64,000 bases of DNA from Paenirhodobacter populi (GCF_004022215.1 NZ_SAUZ01000011.1:1-64000); one strand, 5' to 3'. Counted from the first letter of the stretch, positions 45,719 through 54,817 are shown. Notes: generated by a model from the letters alone, not told the origin. A program made the numbers and translations.

Positions 45719-46792
45719 ATGACTGACACGCTGTTTACGCCGGGCCGCCTTGGCCGGATCGAGATCGCGAACCGCATCCTGATGGCGCCGCTGACGCGCA
45801 ACCGCGCCTTCGACCTGATCCCCAACGACCTGATGGTCGAATATTACCGCCAGCGCGCGACGGCGGGGCTGATCGTCTCCGAAGGCACGCAGATCTCGCC
45901 GACGGGTCAGGGCTATGCCTGGACGCCGGGCATCTACAGCCCCGAACAGGTCACCGGCTGGAAGAAGGTCACCGCGGCGGTGCATGACGCGGGCGGCAAG
46001 ATCGCCTGCCAGCTCTGGCACGTGGGGCGCGTCTCGCATCCCTCGATCATCGACGGCCGGACGCCGGTTGCGCCCTCGGCGCTTTCCGCCCACGCGAAGA
46101 CCTTCGACGGCAAGGGTTTCGTCGAAACCTCGGTGCCCCATGCGCTGACGCTGGAGGAAATCCCCGGCGTTCTGGCCGAATATGCCCATGCCGCGAAATG
46201 CGCCATCGAGGCGGGCTTCGACGGGGTCGAGATCCACGCCGCGAACGGCTATCTGATCGACCAGTTCCTGCGCGATACCTCGAACAAGCGGACCGATGCC
46301 TATGGCGGGCCGATCGCGCACCGGGTGCGGTTCCTCGCCGAGGTGGTCGATACGGTCGCCGGCACCATTGGCGCCGAGCGCACCGGGATCCGGCTGTCGC
46401 CCTGGTCGAACGCGAACAATGTCGGGCTTGACAGCGACACCCCCGCCCTTTTCGCGGCCGTCGCCGGGGCGCTCAATGCCCACAACCTTGCCTTCGTGCA
46501 TGTGGTCGAGGGGCAGACCGGCGGCCCGCGCGACTATCCGGAGGCGGAGCTGAAGGCCTTCCGCGCCGCGATCAGGGCGCCTTACGTGGCGAACAACGGC
46601 TACAACCGCGACATGGCGATCCGGGCCATCGCAAGCGGCGATGCCTATGCCGTGGCCTTCGGCCGCCCCTTCATCGCCAATCCGGACCTGCCCGAGCGGC
46701 TGAAAACCGACGCGGCCCTGAACGAACTGCGCAAGGATTATTTCTACGGCGGCGGCGAGACCGGCTATACTGATTACCCGTTCCTGAAGTGA
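45719..46792 (+). CDS. Alkene reductase, Old Yellow Enzyme family
   Basis: 357 aa FMN TIM barrel close to NemA (N-ethylmaleimide reductase). MAPLTRNRA, QLWHVGRVSHP, the substrate-binding HAANGYLIDQFL and VAFGRPFIANPDLPERL. Reduces activated C=C bonds (or nitro compounds) with NAD(P)H; the physiological substrate is unknown. RBS GTGAAGGA before ATG. Confidence 0.92.
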   Translation: MTDTLFTPGRLGRIEIANRILMAPLTRNRAFDLIPNDLMVEYYRQRATAGLIVSEGTQISPTGQGYAWTPGIYSPEQVTGWKKVTAAVHDAGGKIACQLWHVGRVSHPSIIDGRTPVAPSALSAHAKTFDGKGFVETSVPHALTLEEIPGVLAEYAHAAKCAIEAGFDGVEIHAANGYLIDQFLRDTSNKRTDAYGGPIAHRVRFLAEVVDTVAGTIGAERTGIRLSPWSNANNVGLDSDTPALFAAVAGALNAHNLAFVHVVEGQTGGPRDYPEAELKAFRAAIRAPYVANNGYNRDMAIRAIASGDAYAVAFGRPFIANPDLPERLKTDAALNELRKDYFYGGGETGYTDYPFLK

Positions 46793-46879
46793 CGGGCCGT
46801 TCCTCAAATGACCCGGGCGGGGCGGCTTGCGTGAAAGCCACCCCGGCCCTATCTTGGTTCCGATCCAAGGAGAATTCCG

Positions 46880-47239
46880 ATGTTCGCCATGCCCGGCAAG
46901 CCGCCCGTGACCCTGACCCCCGCCGCCATCGACCAGATCGCGCGGCTGATGGCGCGTGAAAACGCCGCCGGCTTCCGCATCGGCGTGAAGAAGGGCGGCT
47001 GCGCGGGCATGGAATACACGATGGAAATCGCCCCCGAGGCCGGCCCCATGGACCTTGTGGTCGAGGAAGGCCCGGCCCGCGTCCTCATCGCGCCGATGGC
47101 GCAGATGTACATGATCGGCACAGAGATCGACTATGAGATCGGCGTGCTGGAATCGGGCTTCAAATTCCGCAATCCGAATGTCGTCGAAAGCTGCGGCTGC
47201 GGCGAATCGGTGAAATTCCGCGACACCGCCGAGGGTTGA
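46880..47239 (+). CDS. A-type iron-sulfur carrier (IscA/SufA/ErpA)
   Basis: 119 aa HesB-family protein. Three conserved cysteines: C41 (GGCAG), C105 and C107 (SCGCGES), which bind Fe or a [2Fe-2S]/[4Fe-4S] cluster. Which subclass (SufA or ErpA) cannot be settled from the sequence. RBS AAGGAGAA. Confidence 0.91.
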   Translation: MFAMPGKPPVTLTPAAIDQIARLMARENAAGFRIGVKKGGCAGMEYTMEIAPEAGPMDLVVEEGPARVLIAPMAQMYMIGTEIDYEIGVLESGFKFRNPNVVESCGCGESVKFRDTAEG

Positions 47240-47348
47240 TCCGCCACCGCCGGAATGTTTGCGTTATCATTGATTCGAGGGCGTTTTCGCCTTTGCGGCG
47301 GCCTGCGCGCTGGCCTAATCTGCGCCCGATCCATCGGAGGGACGACAG

Positions 47349-48092
47349 ATGCGCAGGAAGCTCGCGGCAGGGAACTGGAAGATGAATGGCCTCAGGGCCA
47401 ATCTGGGCGAGATCGAGGCGCTGATCGCCGCCCATCCCGCCCCCGATTGCGAGGTGCTGATCTGCCCGCCCTACACGCTGGTCTCGGCCGCGGCCGATCT
47501 GGTCAAGGGGCGGATCGCCATTGGCGGCCAGAACTGCCACCCGCAGATCTCGGGCGCCTACACGGGCGGCATTTCGGCGCGGATGCTGAAGGACGCAGGG
47601 GCCAGCCACGTGATCCTCGGCCATTCCGAACGGCGCGCCGACCGGTTCGAATCGGACGAACTCGTCCATGCCAAATCGACCACGGCGATTTCCGAAGGGC
47701 TGATCGCGATCATCTGCGTGGGCGAGACTGAACGCGAACGGGATCGCGGCGCGACGCTCGACGTCATCAGCTCGCAGCTCAAGGGATCGCTGCCGCTGAA
47801 CGCCTCGGGCGCTTCGCTGGTGATCGCCTACGAACCGATCTGGGCGATCGGCTCGGGGCGGACTCCGACGCTCGAGCAGATCGCCGAGGTGCATGATTTC
47901 ATGCGCGCCGAGATGGTGAAGAAATTCGGCGACGACGGCGAGGAAATCCGGCTGCTCTACGGCGGCTCGGTGAAGCCGTCGAATGCGGCGGATATCTTCA
48001 CCGTGTCGAACGTCGATGGCGCGCTGGTCGGCGGGGCGAGCCTTCTGGCCTCGGATTTCGGCGCGATCGTCGCGGCGCTCGAAGCCTCCTGA
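47349..48092 (+). CDS. tpiA: Triose-phosphate isomerase
   Basis: 247 aa glycolytic TIM barrel. AAGNWKMNG start (catalytic Lys), ILGHSERR (catalytic His), AYEPIWAIGSG (catalytic Glu), LYGGSVKPSNA phosphate loop. Full length. Preceded by GGAGGGACG. Confidence 0.97.
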   Translation: MRRKLAAGNWKMNGLRANLGEIEALIAAHPAPDCEVLICPPYTLVSAAADLVKGRIAIGGQNCHPQISGAYTGGISARMLKDAGASHVILGHSERRADRFESDELVHAKSTTAISEGLIAIICVGETERERDRGATLDVISSQLKGSLPLNASGASLVIAYEPIWAIGSGRTPTLEQIAEVHDFMRAEMVKKFGDDGEEIRLLYGGSVKPSNAADIFTVSNVDGALVGGASLLASDFGAIVAALEAS

Positions 48093-48145
48093 CGCCACCG
48101 GGGGCGCTTCAGTTCCAGATCCGGGCTGCATACGGCGGTGTCGCA

Positions 48146-48267
48146 GGGGGCCAGCCCCCTCGCGCGTTCCGCTCCGGCGCGGCCACGGGCCGCGCGTTCG
48201 CCAGGGCGTCCTTCCACTGGAAGGCCGCCTCTTCCTGGCTCACCCCCCGGGATATTTATGGAAACAC
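48146..48267 (+). repeat. Dispersed intergenic element, copy 9 (long form)
   Basis: GGGGGCCAGCCCCC hairpin 54 nt after the tpiA stop, a further inverted repeat, an imperfect 23-nt palindrome at 48206-48228 (GCGTCCTTCCA / TGGAAGGCCGC), core CCCCCCGGGATATTTATGG. Confidence 0.84.
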
Positions 48268-48320
48268 GAAATCAGGAAGGTCCGGAGGTCTTGTCCTGCC
48301 CGGAAGCCCCGCTTTTCTGC

Positions 48321-48384
48321 CATCGTGTTTCCATAAATATCCCGGGGTGAATTGCCCGGAACGGGCAAGAGGGGCAGCGCCCCT
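48321..48384 (-). repeat. Dispersed intergenic element, copy 10 (short form)
   Basis: Minus-strand: GGGGC/GCCCC hairpin starts 9 nt past the Lrp-type gene stop; TTGCCCG/CGGGCAA hairpin; core CCCCGGGATATTTATGG. Faces copy 9. Confidence 0.86.
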
Positions 48385-48392
48385 GCCCCCCC

Positions 48393-48854
48393 TCACAGCG
48401 GCAGCAACGTCGTCGACTTGATCTCTTCCATCGACAGCAGCGCGGTGACGTTGTGGATCTTCACCTCGGAAATCAGCGCCTGATAGAACTCATCATAGGC
48501 GCGGGCGTTCTTGACCCGGACCTTGAGGATATAGTCGATGTCGCCCGCCAGCCGGTGCGCCTCCTGCACCTCGGGGCGGGCGCGCAGGGCGGCGAGGAAG
48601 CGGTGCTGCCAGGCGGCCTCATGCTCCGACGTGCGGATCAGCACGAAGAAGCAGGCCTCCAGCCCCAGCGTCTCGGGATCCAGCAGGACGGTCTGCCGGC
48701 CGATCACGCCCTGCTCCTTCATCCGTCGGATCCGGTTCCACACCGGGGTCTTCGACGAGCCCACCTTGCGGGCGATATCGTCGAGAGACTGGCTCGCATC
48801 CTCCTGCAATTGAGAGAGGATTTTCCGGTCGAGGTCATCGAGGCGGACAGTCAT
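48393..48854 (-). CDS. Lrp/AsnC family transcriptional regulator
   Basis: 153 aa: N-terminal HTH (LDRKILSQLQEDASQSLDDIARKVGSSKTPVWNRI cut across residues 7-41) and C-terminal RAM/AsnC ligand domain. ATG 48854 chosen, since the usual family N-terminus MTVRLDDLD fits. Divergent from the cys operon, so it likely controls that operon, perhaps in response to a sulfur amino acid; this is inference. Confidence 0.9.
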   Translation of the reverse strand: MTVRLDDLDRKILSQLQEDASQSLDDIARKVGSSKTPVWNRIRRMKEQGVIGRQTVLLDPETLGLEACFFVLIRTSEHEAAWQHRFLAALRARPEVQEAHRLAGDIDYILKVRVKNARAYDEFYQALISEVKIHNVTALLSMEEIKSTTLLPL

Positions 48855-48875
48855 TCGCGTTTTCTCCGTTTCGCG

Positions 48876-48890
48876 GGAAATACGTATTCC
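48876..48890. promoter_or_regulatory. Palindrome between Lrp gene and cys operon
   Basis: GGAAATACGTATTCC, with a perfect 10-bp core AATACGTATT, about 22 nt upstream of the regulator gene. A second small palindrome GGAAAATTTCC lies at 48948-48958. Candidate Lrp-type operator. Confidence 0.45.
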
Positions 48891-49004
48891 ATGCCCCGCC
48901 ATACGAAACATATGGACTTATTTTCAATGGGGAATAGCGCAGCACAGGGAAAATTTCCTATATAGCGACAGAGATTCACAGCCCGCCAAATTCCGGAGGG
49001 AGAC

Positions 49005-49325
49005 ATGGCCCGCAAATTCACCCCGAAAGTCCTCACCGCCAATGACCTGCGGCTGGGGGATGTCGTCTATATGACCGCCTCGGGGGACTGGACGCGATGC
49101 CATGCCGAGGCGGAGCTGCTGGAGGACGAAGCCGATGCCGAGCTGCGCCTGCTGAAGGCGCATGGCCAGTCGGGCATCGTCGTCGGCGCCTATCTGGCGG
49201 ATGCCAAGGCCGGGCCGGACGGGCCGGAGCCTGTGCATTTCCGCGAGGCCTTCCGTTCGCGGGGGCCTTCGAATTACGATCTGGGCAAGCAAGCGGACAG
49301 CAAGCGGGGGACGGCACATGTATGA
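49005..49325 (+). CDS. DUF2849 protein of the cys operon
   Basis: 106 aa. KVLTANDLRLGDVVYMTASGDW is typical of DUF2849, a small protein found upstream of sulfite/nitrite reductase in alphaproteobacteria. Function unknown. GGAGGGAGAC precedes ATG. It overlaps cysI by 8 nt. Confidence 0.88.
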   Translation: MARKFTPKVLTANDLRLGDVVYMTASGDWTRCHAEAELLEDEADAELRLLKAHGQSGIVVGAYLADAKAGPDGPEPVHFREAFRSRGPSNYDLGKQADSKRGTAHV

Positions 49326-50979
49326 ATATTCGGATTTCGACGAAGCCTTCGTGCGCGCCCGCGCCGCGCAGTTCCGCCAGCAGGTGGAACGGCGGCTGGA
49401 CGGCTCGTTGACCGAAGAGGAATTCCGCCCGCTGCGCCTGATGAACGGGCTCTATCTGCAGCTGCATGCCTATATGCTGCGGATCGCGATCCCCTATGGC
49501 ACGCTGTCCGCCGGGCAGATGCGCCAGCTCGCGATGATCGCCGAGCGATGGGACGAAGGCTACGGCCATTTCACCACGCGCCAGAACATCCAGTTCAACT
49601 GGCCCAAGCTCGTGGATGTGCCGGATATCATCGACGCGCTGGCCGATGTGCAGATGCACGCGATCCAGACCTCGGGCAACACGATCCGCAACACGACGAC
49701 CGACGTCTTCGCCGGCGCCGCGGCGGATGAGATCGCCGACCCCCGCCCGATCGCCGAGCTGATCCGCGAATGGTCCACCGACCATGCGGAATTCCAGTTC
49801 CTGCCGCGCAAGTTCAAGATCGCCATCACCGGGACCGAGGCCGACCGCGCCGTCATCCGCGCCCATGACATCGGCCTGCAACTGGTGGAAAAGGACGGCG
49901 AGATCGGGCTGAAGGTGCTGGTGGGCGGCGGCCTTGGCCGGACGCCGATGCTGGGTCAGGTGATCCGCGACTTCCTGCCCGTGGCCGACCTGCTGCCCTA
50001 TCTGGAGGCCGTGATCTCGACCTACAACCTGATGGGTCGGCGCGACAACAAATACAAGGCGCGGATCAAGATCACCGTGTTCGAGAATGGCCTCGACGCC
50101 TTCAAGGCGGCGGTGGAGGAGGAATTCGCCCGCATCCGCCCGACCTTCTCCGGCGTCGATCAGGAGATCCTGCGCGTGATCGCGGCGCAGTTCGCCCCGC
50201 CCGCGTTCAAGAACGATCCGGTCGACTCCTATGAGGCGGCTCTGTCGGTCGATCCGGTCTTCCGCCGCTGGGTCGCGCGCAACATCACCGCGCACAAGGT
50301 CGAGAACCATGCGATCGTGACCATCTCGCTCAAGGAGCATGGCAAGACGCCGGGCGACGCGACGGCGGACCAGATGCGGGTGATGGCCGATCTCGCCGAC
50401 CGTTATGGCTATGGCGAGCTGCGCATCAGCCATGAACAGAACGTCGTGCTGCCGCATGTGGCGAAGGCCGACCTGCCCGCCGTCCATGCCGAGCTGCTGC
50501 GTGCGGGGCTGGCCACGGCGAATGTCGGGCTTCTGTCCGACATGATCTGCTGCCCCGGCATGGATTACTGCGCGCTGGCGACGGCGCGCTCGATCCCCGT
50601 GGCGGAAAACCTCGCCACGCATTTCCGCGACATCGGGCTGGAAGACGAGATCGGCAACCTGAAGATCAAGATCTCGGGCTGCATCAACGCCTGCGGACAT
50701 CACCACATCGGGCACATCGGGATCCTCGGGCTCGACCGCGCGGGGGTGGAGAATTACCAGATCACGCTTGGCGGGGATGCCGGGCCGCAGGCCGCGATCG
50801 GCGACAAGACCGGGCCGGGCTTCGCCTATGACGAGGTGGTGCCGGCGATCGAGCGGATCCTGCGCGCCTATCTGGCGCTGCGGGAATCGCCCGCCGAAAC
50901 GTTCATCGACGCCTTCCGCCGCCTTGGCGCCGCGCCGTTCAAGGAGGCGCTTTATGGCGAGAACCGCGATGCAGCCTGA
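49318..50979 (+). CDS. cysI: Nitrite/sulfite reductase hemoprotein
   Basis: 553 aa siroheme and [4Fe-4S] enzyme; reduces sulfite to sulfide here, judged by cysH next door. Cys ligands in MICCPGMDYCALA and KISGCINACGHHH. The reductant is likely ferredoxin or the product of fpr. ATG 49318 lies inside the end of DUF2849. The 3' end overlaps cysH. Confidence 0.93.
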   Translation: MYEYSDFDEAFVRARAAQFRQQVERRLDGSLTEEEFRPLRLMNGLYLQLHAYMLRIAIPYGTLSAGQMRQLAMIAERWDEGYGHFTTRQNIQFNWPKLVDVPDIIDALADVQMHAIQTSGNTIRNTTTDVFAGAAADEIADPRPIAELIREWSTDHAEFQFLPRKFKIAITGTEADRAVIRAHDIGLQLVEKDGEIGLKVLVGGGLGRTPMLGQVIRDFLPVADLLPYLEAVISTYNLMGRRDNKYKARIKITVFENGLDAFKAAVEEEFARIRPTFSGVDQEILRVIAAQFAPPAFKNDPVDSYEAALSVDPVFRRWVARNITAHKVENHAIVTISLKEHGKTPGDATADQMRVMADLADRYGYGELRISHEQNVVLPHVAKADLPAVHAELLRAGLATANVGLLSDMICCPGMDYCALATARSIPVAENLATHFRDIGLEDEIGNLKIKISGCINACGHHHIGHIGILGLDRAGVENYQITLGGDAGPQAAIGDKTGPGFAYDEVVPAIERILRAYLALRESPAETFIDAFRRLGAAPFKEALYGENRDAA

Positions 50980-51709
50980 TATAGCCCAACGCGCCGCGGC
51001 GCTGAACGACCGCTATCGCCACCATGCCGCCGTCACGGTGATGGAAAAGGCGCTGAAGGACCCCGAGGTTGGCAATGTCGCGCTGGTTTCCTCCTTCGGG
51101 GCGGAATCGGTGGTGCTGCTGCACATGGTGTCGCTGATCTCGCCGGGCACGCCGGTGCTGTTCGTCGATACGCTGATGCTGTTTCAGGAGACGCTGGACT
51201 ATCAGCGCGAGGTGTCGCGCTCGCTCGGGCTGACCGATGTGCGCACCATCACCGCCGAACAGGCGATGCTGGACCTCGAGGATCCGGACGGCACGCTCCA
51301 CCAGTTCAACACCGACGCCTGCTGCGCGCTGCGCAAGACGGTGCCGCTGGAACAGGCCCTGTCGGGGTTCGACGCCTGGATCACCGGGCGCAAGCGCTAT
51401 CAGGCCGCGACGCGCGCCGCGCTCGACTTCTTCGAGGTCGAGACGCCGACCCGGATGAAGATCAACCCGCTTGCCCATTGGGGGCGCGAGGATCTGGAAG
51501 AATACATGGTGCAGAACCGCCTGCCCCGGCATCCGCTGGTGGCGAAGGGCTACCCTTCGATCGGCTGCGCGCCCTGCACCTCGCCGGTGAAACCCGGCGA
51601 GGATCCGCGCGCCGGCCGCTGGCGCGGCAGCCAGAAGACGGAATGCGGCATCCATTTCATCGGCGGCAAGATCGTGCGCGCGAATGGCAACAAGGAGAAT
51701 GCGGCATGA
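50954..51709 (+). CDS. cysH: Adenylyl-sulfate reductase (CysH, APS type)
   Basis: 251 aa. Two Cys pairs, CC in TDACCALRKTVPL and CAPC in IGCAPCTSPVKPGEDP, mark the [4Fe-4S] APS reductase type rather than the PAPS-only type; the C-terminal TECGIH contains the catalytic Cys. It reduces APS to sulfite with thioredoxin. I start at ATG 50954, spaced 6 nt from AAGGAGG; a later ATG at 50969 is possible. Confidence 0.93.
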   Translation: MARTAMQPDIAQRAAALNDRYRHHAAVTVMEKALKDPEVGNVALVSSFGAESVVLLHMVSLISPGTPVLFVDTLMLFQETLDYQREVSRSLGLTDVRTITAEQAMLDLEDPDGTLHQFNTDACCALRKTVPLEQALSGFDAWITGRKRYQAATRAALDFFEVETPTRMKINPLAHWGREDLEEYMVQNRLPRHPLVAKGYPSIGCAPCTSPVKPGEDPRAGRWRGSQKTECGIHFIGGKIVRANGNKENAA

Positions 51710-52077
51710 GCGTGATCGTGCGCGACGACGGTTTCCACGCCGAGGATTTCGCCGGAACGGCGGTCGAGATCGCCTCGGACATCAAGTCCGACGAGCTTGT
51801 CCAGCTTGCCTCGGGCGCCGATATGGTGCGCATCCTGTTTCCGTCCTTTTCCGACGGGCGCGGCTTCACGCTGGCGCGGCGTCTGCGCGACGCGGGCTAT
51901 GCCGGGCGGCTGCGTGCCGTCGGGCCGGTGATCGCCGACCAATATGCGATGGCGCGCCGCTCGGGCTTCGACGAGGTGGAAATCCCCGACGATCTGGCCG
52001 CGCGCCAGCCCGAGGAGCAATGGAAATTCCGCGCCGACTGGCGCGCCCATGACTACCGTGCCCGGATGAAGGGCTGA
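51706..52077 (+). CDS. DUF934 protein of the sulfite reduction operon
   Basis: 123 aa DUF934 protein; typical NTD-like DGRGFTLARRLRDAGYAGRLRAVG and QYAMARRSGFDEVEIPDD. Usually follows cysI/cysH; exact role unknown, proposed sulfite-reduction accessory. ATGA overlap with cysH. Confidence 0.88.
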   Translation: MSVIVRDDGFHAEDFAGTAVEIASDIKSDELVQLASGADMVRILFPSFSDGRGFTLARRLRDAGYAGRLRAVGPVIADQYAMARRSGFDEVEIPDDLAARQPEEQWKFRADWRAHDYRARMKG

Positions 52078-52195
52078 ACGGGTTTGCCCGCCGCGCGCTT
52101 TGCGCGTATGACACGGGCAGCCCACCGCCAGAATGATCCACCGCCCCCGCGGCCGCCCTCCCCGGACCGCCCGGGCCAGAAGCAAGGTTTTTCCC

Positions 52196-53020
52196 GTGAC
52201 CCAGACCGCCACAGCCACCGCCGCCGTTCCCGCGCCCAAGCTCCTGCCCGATGCCCAGACCGTGACCGCGGTCCGGCACTGGAACGACCGGCTGTTTTCC
52301 TTCCGCGTGACCCGTCCGCAATCGCTGCGGTTCCGCTCGGGCGAATTCGTGATGATCGGGCTGATGGGCGACAACGGCAAGCCGCTCCTGCGCGCCTATT
52401 CGATCGCCTCGCCCGCCTGGGACGAGGAGCTGGAGTTCTACTCGATCAAGGTGCCGGACGGGCCGCTGACCTCGAAGCTGCAGCACATCAAACCGGGGGA
52501 TGAGATCATCCTGCGCCCGAAGCCCGTGGGCACGCTGGTGCATGACGCGCTGCTGCCCGGCAAGCGGGTCTGGTTCCTGGCGACCGGCACCGGGATCGCG
52601 CCTTTCGCCTCGCTCATGCGCGAGCCGGAGACCTATGAGAAATTCGACGAAGTGGTGATGATGCACACCTGCCGCACGGTGGATGAGCTGGAATACGGCC
52701 GGGTGCTCGTCGAAAGCCTGAGGGAAGATCCGCTGATCGGCGAACTCGTGGGCGACAAGCTGAAATATTATCCGACGACGACGCGCGAGGACTTTCCCCA
52801 CATGGGCCGGATCACCGAGAACCTGAAATCCGGCAAGGTCTTCACCGATCTGGGCATCGCGCCGATGTCGGCGGAAACCGACCGGGCGATGGTCTGCGGC
52901 TCGCTTGCCTTCAACAAGGACGTGATGGAGGTTCTGGAAGGCTTCGGCCTGCGCGAGGGCGCGAATTCCGAACCGAAGGAATATGTGGTCGAGAAGGCCT
53001 TCGTCGGCGAAGGTGTCTGA
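52196..53020 (+). CDS. fpr: Ferredoxin--NADP reductase
   Basis: 274 aa FAD enzyme. RAYSIASPAWDEELEFYSIKV (FAD binding), LATGTGIAPFASLMR (NADP binding) and C-terminal AFVGEGV. Bacterial (subclass II) FPR. GTG 52196 chosen: AAGG lies 11 nt upstream, and the VTQTATATAAVP start is more plausible than the Arg-rich upstream part. It probably supplies electrons to the upstream sulfite reductase. Confidence 0.92.
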   Translation: MTQTATATAAVPAPKLLPDAQTVTAVRHWNDRLFSFRVTRPQSLRFRSGEFVMIGLMGDNGKPLLRAYSIASPAWDEELEFYSIKVPDGPLTSKLQHIKPGDEIILRPKPVGTLVHDALLPGKRVWFLATGTGIAPFASLMREPETYEKFDEVVMMHTCRTVDELEYGRVLVESLREDPLIGELVGDKLKYYPTTTREDFPHMGRITENLKSGKVFTDLGIAPMSAETDRAMVCGSLAFNKDVMEVLEGFGLREGANSEPKEYVVEKAFVGEGV

Positions 53021-53055
53021 GGGCAAGTTCCGGGGCGCGGGAGGATGGGTCGCAA

Positions 53056-53116
53056 GGGGGCCAGCCCCCTCGCCCGTTCCGGGCTCACCCCCGGGATATT
53101 TATGGAAGAATGAAGG
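53056..53116 (+). repeat. Dispersed intergenic element, copy 11 (short form)
   Basis: GGGGGCCAGCCCCC hairpin 36 nt after the fpr stop, CCCG/CGGG hairpin, core CCCCCGGGATATTTATGG, tail AAGAATGAAGG. Confidence 0.9.
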
Positions 53117-53186
53117 CAGAAGGCCGATTTGAGCGAACTTGAGGCGTCTACCGACCTAACGGATACCGACCCTGTTGAATAATGAC

Positions 53187-53213
53187 GAACGCCGCCCTTT
53201 TGGGGCGGCGTTC
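53187..53213. terminator. Terminator between fpr and the LEA-like gene
   Basis: 11-bp stem GAACGCCGCCC / GGGCGGCGTTC with a 5-nt loop and a downstream T-rich stretch; bidirectional, serving convergent genes. Confidence 0.85.
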
Positions 53214-53228
53214 TGTTTCATGTCCGGG

Positions 53229-54047
53229 TCATTGCAGGCCGAAGGCCGCGCGCACCCTGGCAACCACCTCGGGCACCTTGGCGGCATCCTCGCGCGCCTC
53301 CTGCACGGCGGTTTTCAGCGTCGCTTTCGTGGTGTCGGCGAGCGACGATCCGTCAATCAGCGCCGTCACCCTGTCGGCGTTAAAGCCCGAAACCGTCAGC
53401 GCCTGCCCGGCCTCATGGAGCGCATTCACCCCGGCCGTTTCGGCGTTCGAGGCCGCCTCGCGCGCCGAATCCACCGCCTGATCCGCCGCGCCCTCGGCCC
53501 TTTGTGCCGCGTCGCGGGCGGTGTTCATCGCATCGGTGGCGGTTTCCGAGGCGGATTGCTGTGCATTCTCGACCGCCTGCCCGGCGGCCTCGCGCGCGGC
53601 TTCGGCCTTGTCGAGCGCGTCCGAGGCCGCGTCATCCGCCGCCGTGGCGGCGTTGCGGGCGGCTTCGGCGGCGGCGTCACCGGCCTGCGTCGCGGTTTCG
53701 CGGGCGGCCTCGGCGGCACTCTGCGCCGCATCCTCGGCGCCCCGCGCGGCATCCTGCGCCTGATCGGCGGCATTCTCCGCCGCGTGGCCGGCGCTGTCGA
53801 CAGCCTCGCCGATCGCCTCGGCGCCGCTCTGCGCGGCCTCGCCCACGGCGTCCGCGCCCTGCTGCGCCGCTTCGCCAAGCCTGTCGGCGCCGCTCTGCAC
53901 CGCGTCCTTGACGGCCTGCGTCGTCTCTTCGGTCGTGCGCGCCGCATCGGTTGCGGCCTGCTGTCCCTCGGGTGTCCGGTTGACATACCAAAGCCCGGCT
54001 GCCAGCGCCGCCAGAACCACGGCGGCCAGCCCAAGAACCTTGCCCAT
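53229..54047 (-). CDS. Membrane-anchored Ala-rich helical repeat protein
   Basis: 272 aa. One membrane helix (about 2-22: [21 protein letters not shown]), then about 160 residues of repeating Ala-rich segments with many AAE, DAA and GEAA motifs in roughly 11-residue spacing, resembling LEA/apolipoprotein-like amphipathic helices. The last 60 residues ([15 protein letters not shown] to VRAAFGLQ) are globular-looking. Function unknown; perhaps an envelope or stress protein. Confidence 0.7.
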   Translation of the reverse strand: MGKVLGLAAVVLAALAAGLWYVNRTPEGQQAATDAARTTEETTQAVKDAVQSGADRLGEAAQQGADAVGEAAQSGAEAIGEAVDSAGHAAENAADQAQDAARGAEDAAQSAAEAARETATQAGDAAAEAARNAATAADDAASDALDKAEAAREAAGQAVENAQQSASETATDAMNTARDAAQRAEGAADQAVDSAREAASNAETAGVNALHEAGQALTVSGFNADRVTALIDGSSLADTTKATLKTAVQEAREDAAKVPEVVARVRAAFGLQ

Positions 54048-54189
54048 ATCCTCACCTCTCTTCAGATGGTATTATCCGGTTTCCAACACCCGGAAAGGAA
54101 CCGGGTTCCCCGTCATCGGATTAAATTTTACGCAGATTGCAAAAACCGCCGGATCGCCGCGACGCGCTGACGGAACATGCCGATTCCGG

Positions 54190-54218
54190 TTGAATAAAGG
54201 CGCCATCGCCCCTATTTT
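54190..54218 (+). promoter_or_regulatory. Putative promoter of infC
   Basis: TTGAAT, 17-bp spacer, TATTTT, placed 29 nt before the first possible infC start codon. Confidence 0.55.
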
Positions 54219-54246
54219 GCGCGCCACTCCATTTGGCTACAGAAGG

Positions 54247-54795
54247 ATGACAGCCATAGCCCGCAGACCGCACAACGCCCCGCCGCAACGCGAAACCGGC
54301 CCCCGGATCAACGACCGCATCCGCGCACCGGAAATCCGCCTGATCGGCGCAGATGGCGAAAACGTCGGAGTCGTCACCCCGGCGCGCGCAATGGCCATGG
54401 CAGAGGAAGCCGGGCTGGATCTGGTCGAGATCTCGCCCACCGCCGTTCCCCCTGTCTGCAAGATCATGGACTTCGGCAAGTTCAAATACGAACAGCAGAA
54501 GCGCGAGGCCGAAGCCCGCAAGAAGCAGAAGATCATCGAGATCAAGGAAATCAAGTTCCGCCCCGGCACCGACACCCATGACTATGAGGTGAAGATGCGC
54601 TCGGTGCTGAAGTTCCTGGGCGATGGCGACAAGGTGAAGGTCACCCTGCGCTTCCGCGGCCGGGAAATGGCGCACCAGCAGCTGGGCGTGGAACTGCTCA
54701 ACCGCGTCGCCGCCGATGTCGGCGATCTGGGCAAGGTCGAAAGCATGCCGAAGCTGGAAGGCCGGCAGATGGTGATGATGATCGGCCCGAGGTAA
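54247..54795 (+). CDS. infC: Translation initiation factor IF-3
   Basis: 182 aa. [43 protein letters not shown] linker and the C-terminal [11 protein letters not shown] domain. Coordinates follow the first ATG. However, AGAAGG is immediately next to this ATG with zero spacing, whereas an ATA codon at 54256 lies 8 nt after AGGA; infC genes commonly use rare starts for autoregulation, so ATA may be the true start. rpmI/rplT do not follow here. Confidence 0.95.
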   Translation: MTAIARRPHNAPPQRETGPRINDRIRAPEIRLIGADGENVGVVTPARAMAMAEEAGLDLVEISPTAVPPVCKIMDFGKFKYEQQKREAEARKKQKIIEIKEIKFRPGTDTHDYEVKMRSVLKFLGDGDKVKVTLRFRGREMAHQQLGVELLNRVAADVGDLGKVESMPKLEGRQMVMMIGPR

Positions 54796-54817
54796 CCTCG
54801 CCGCGCCCCCGCTTTTC

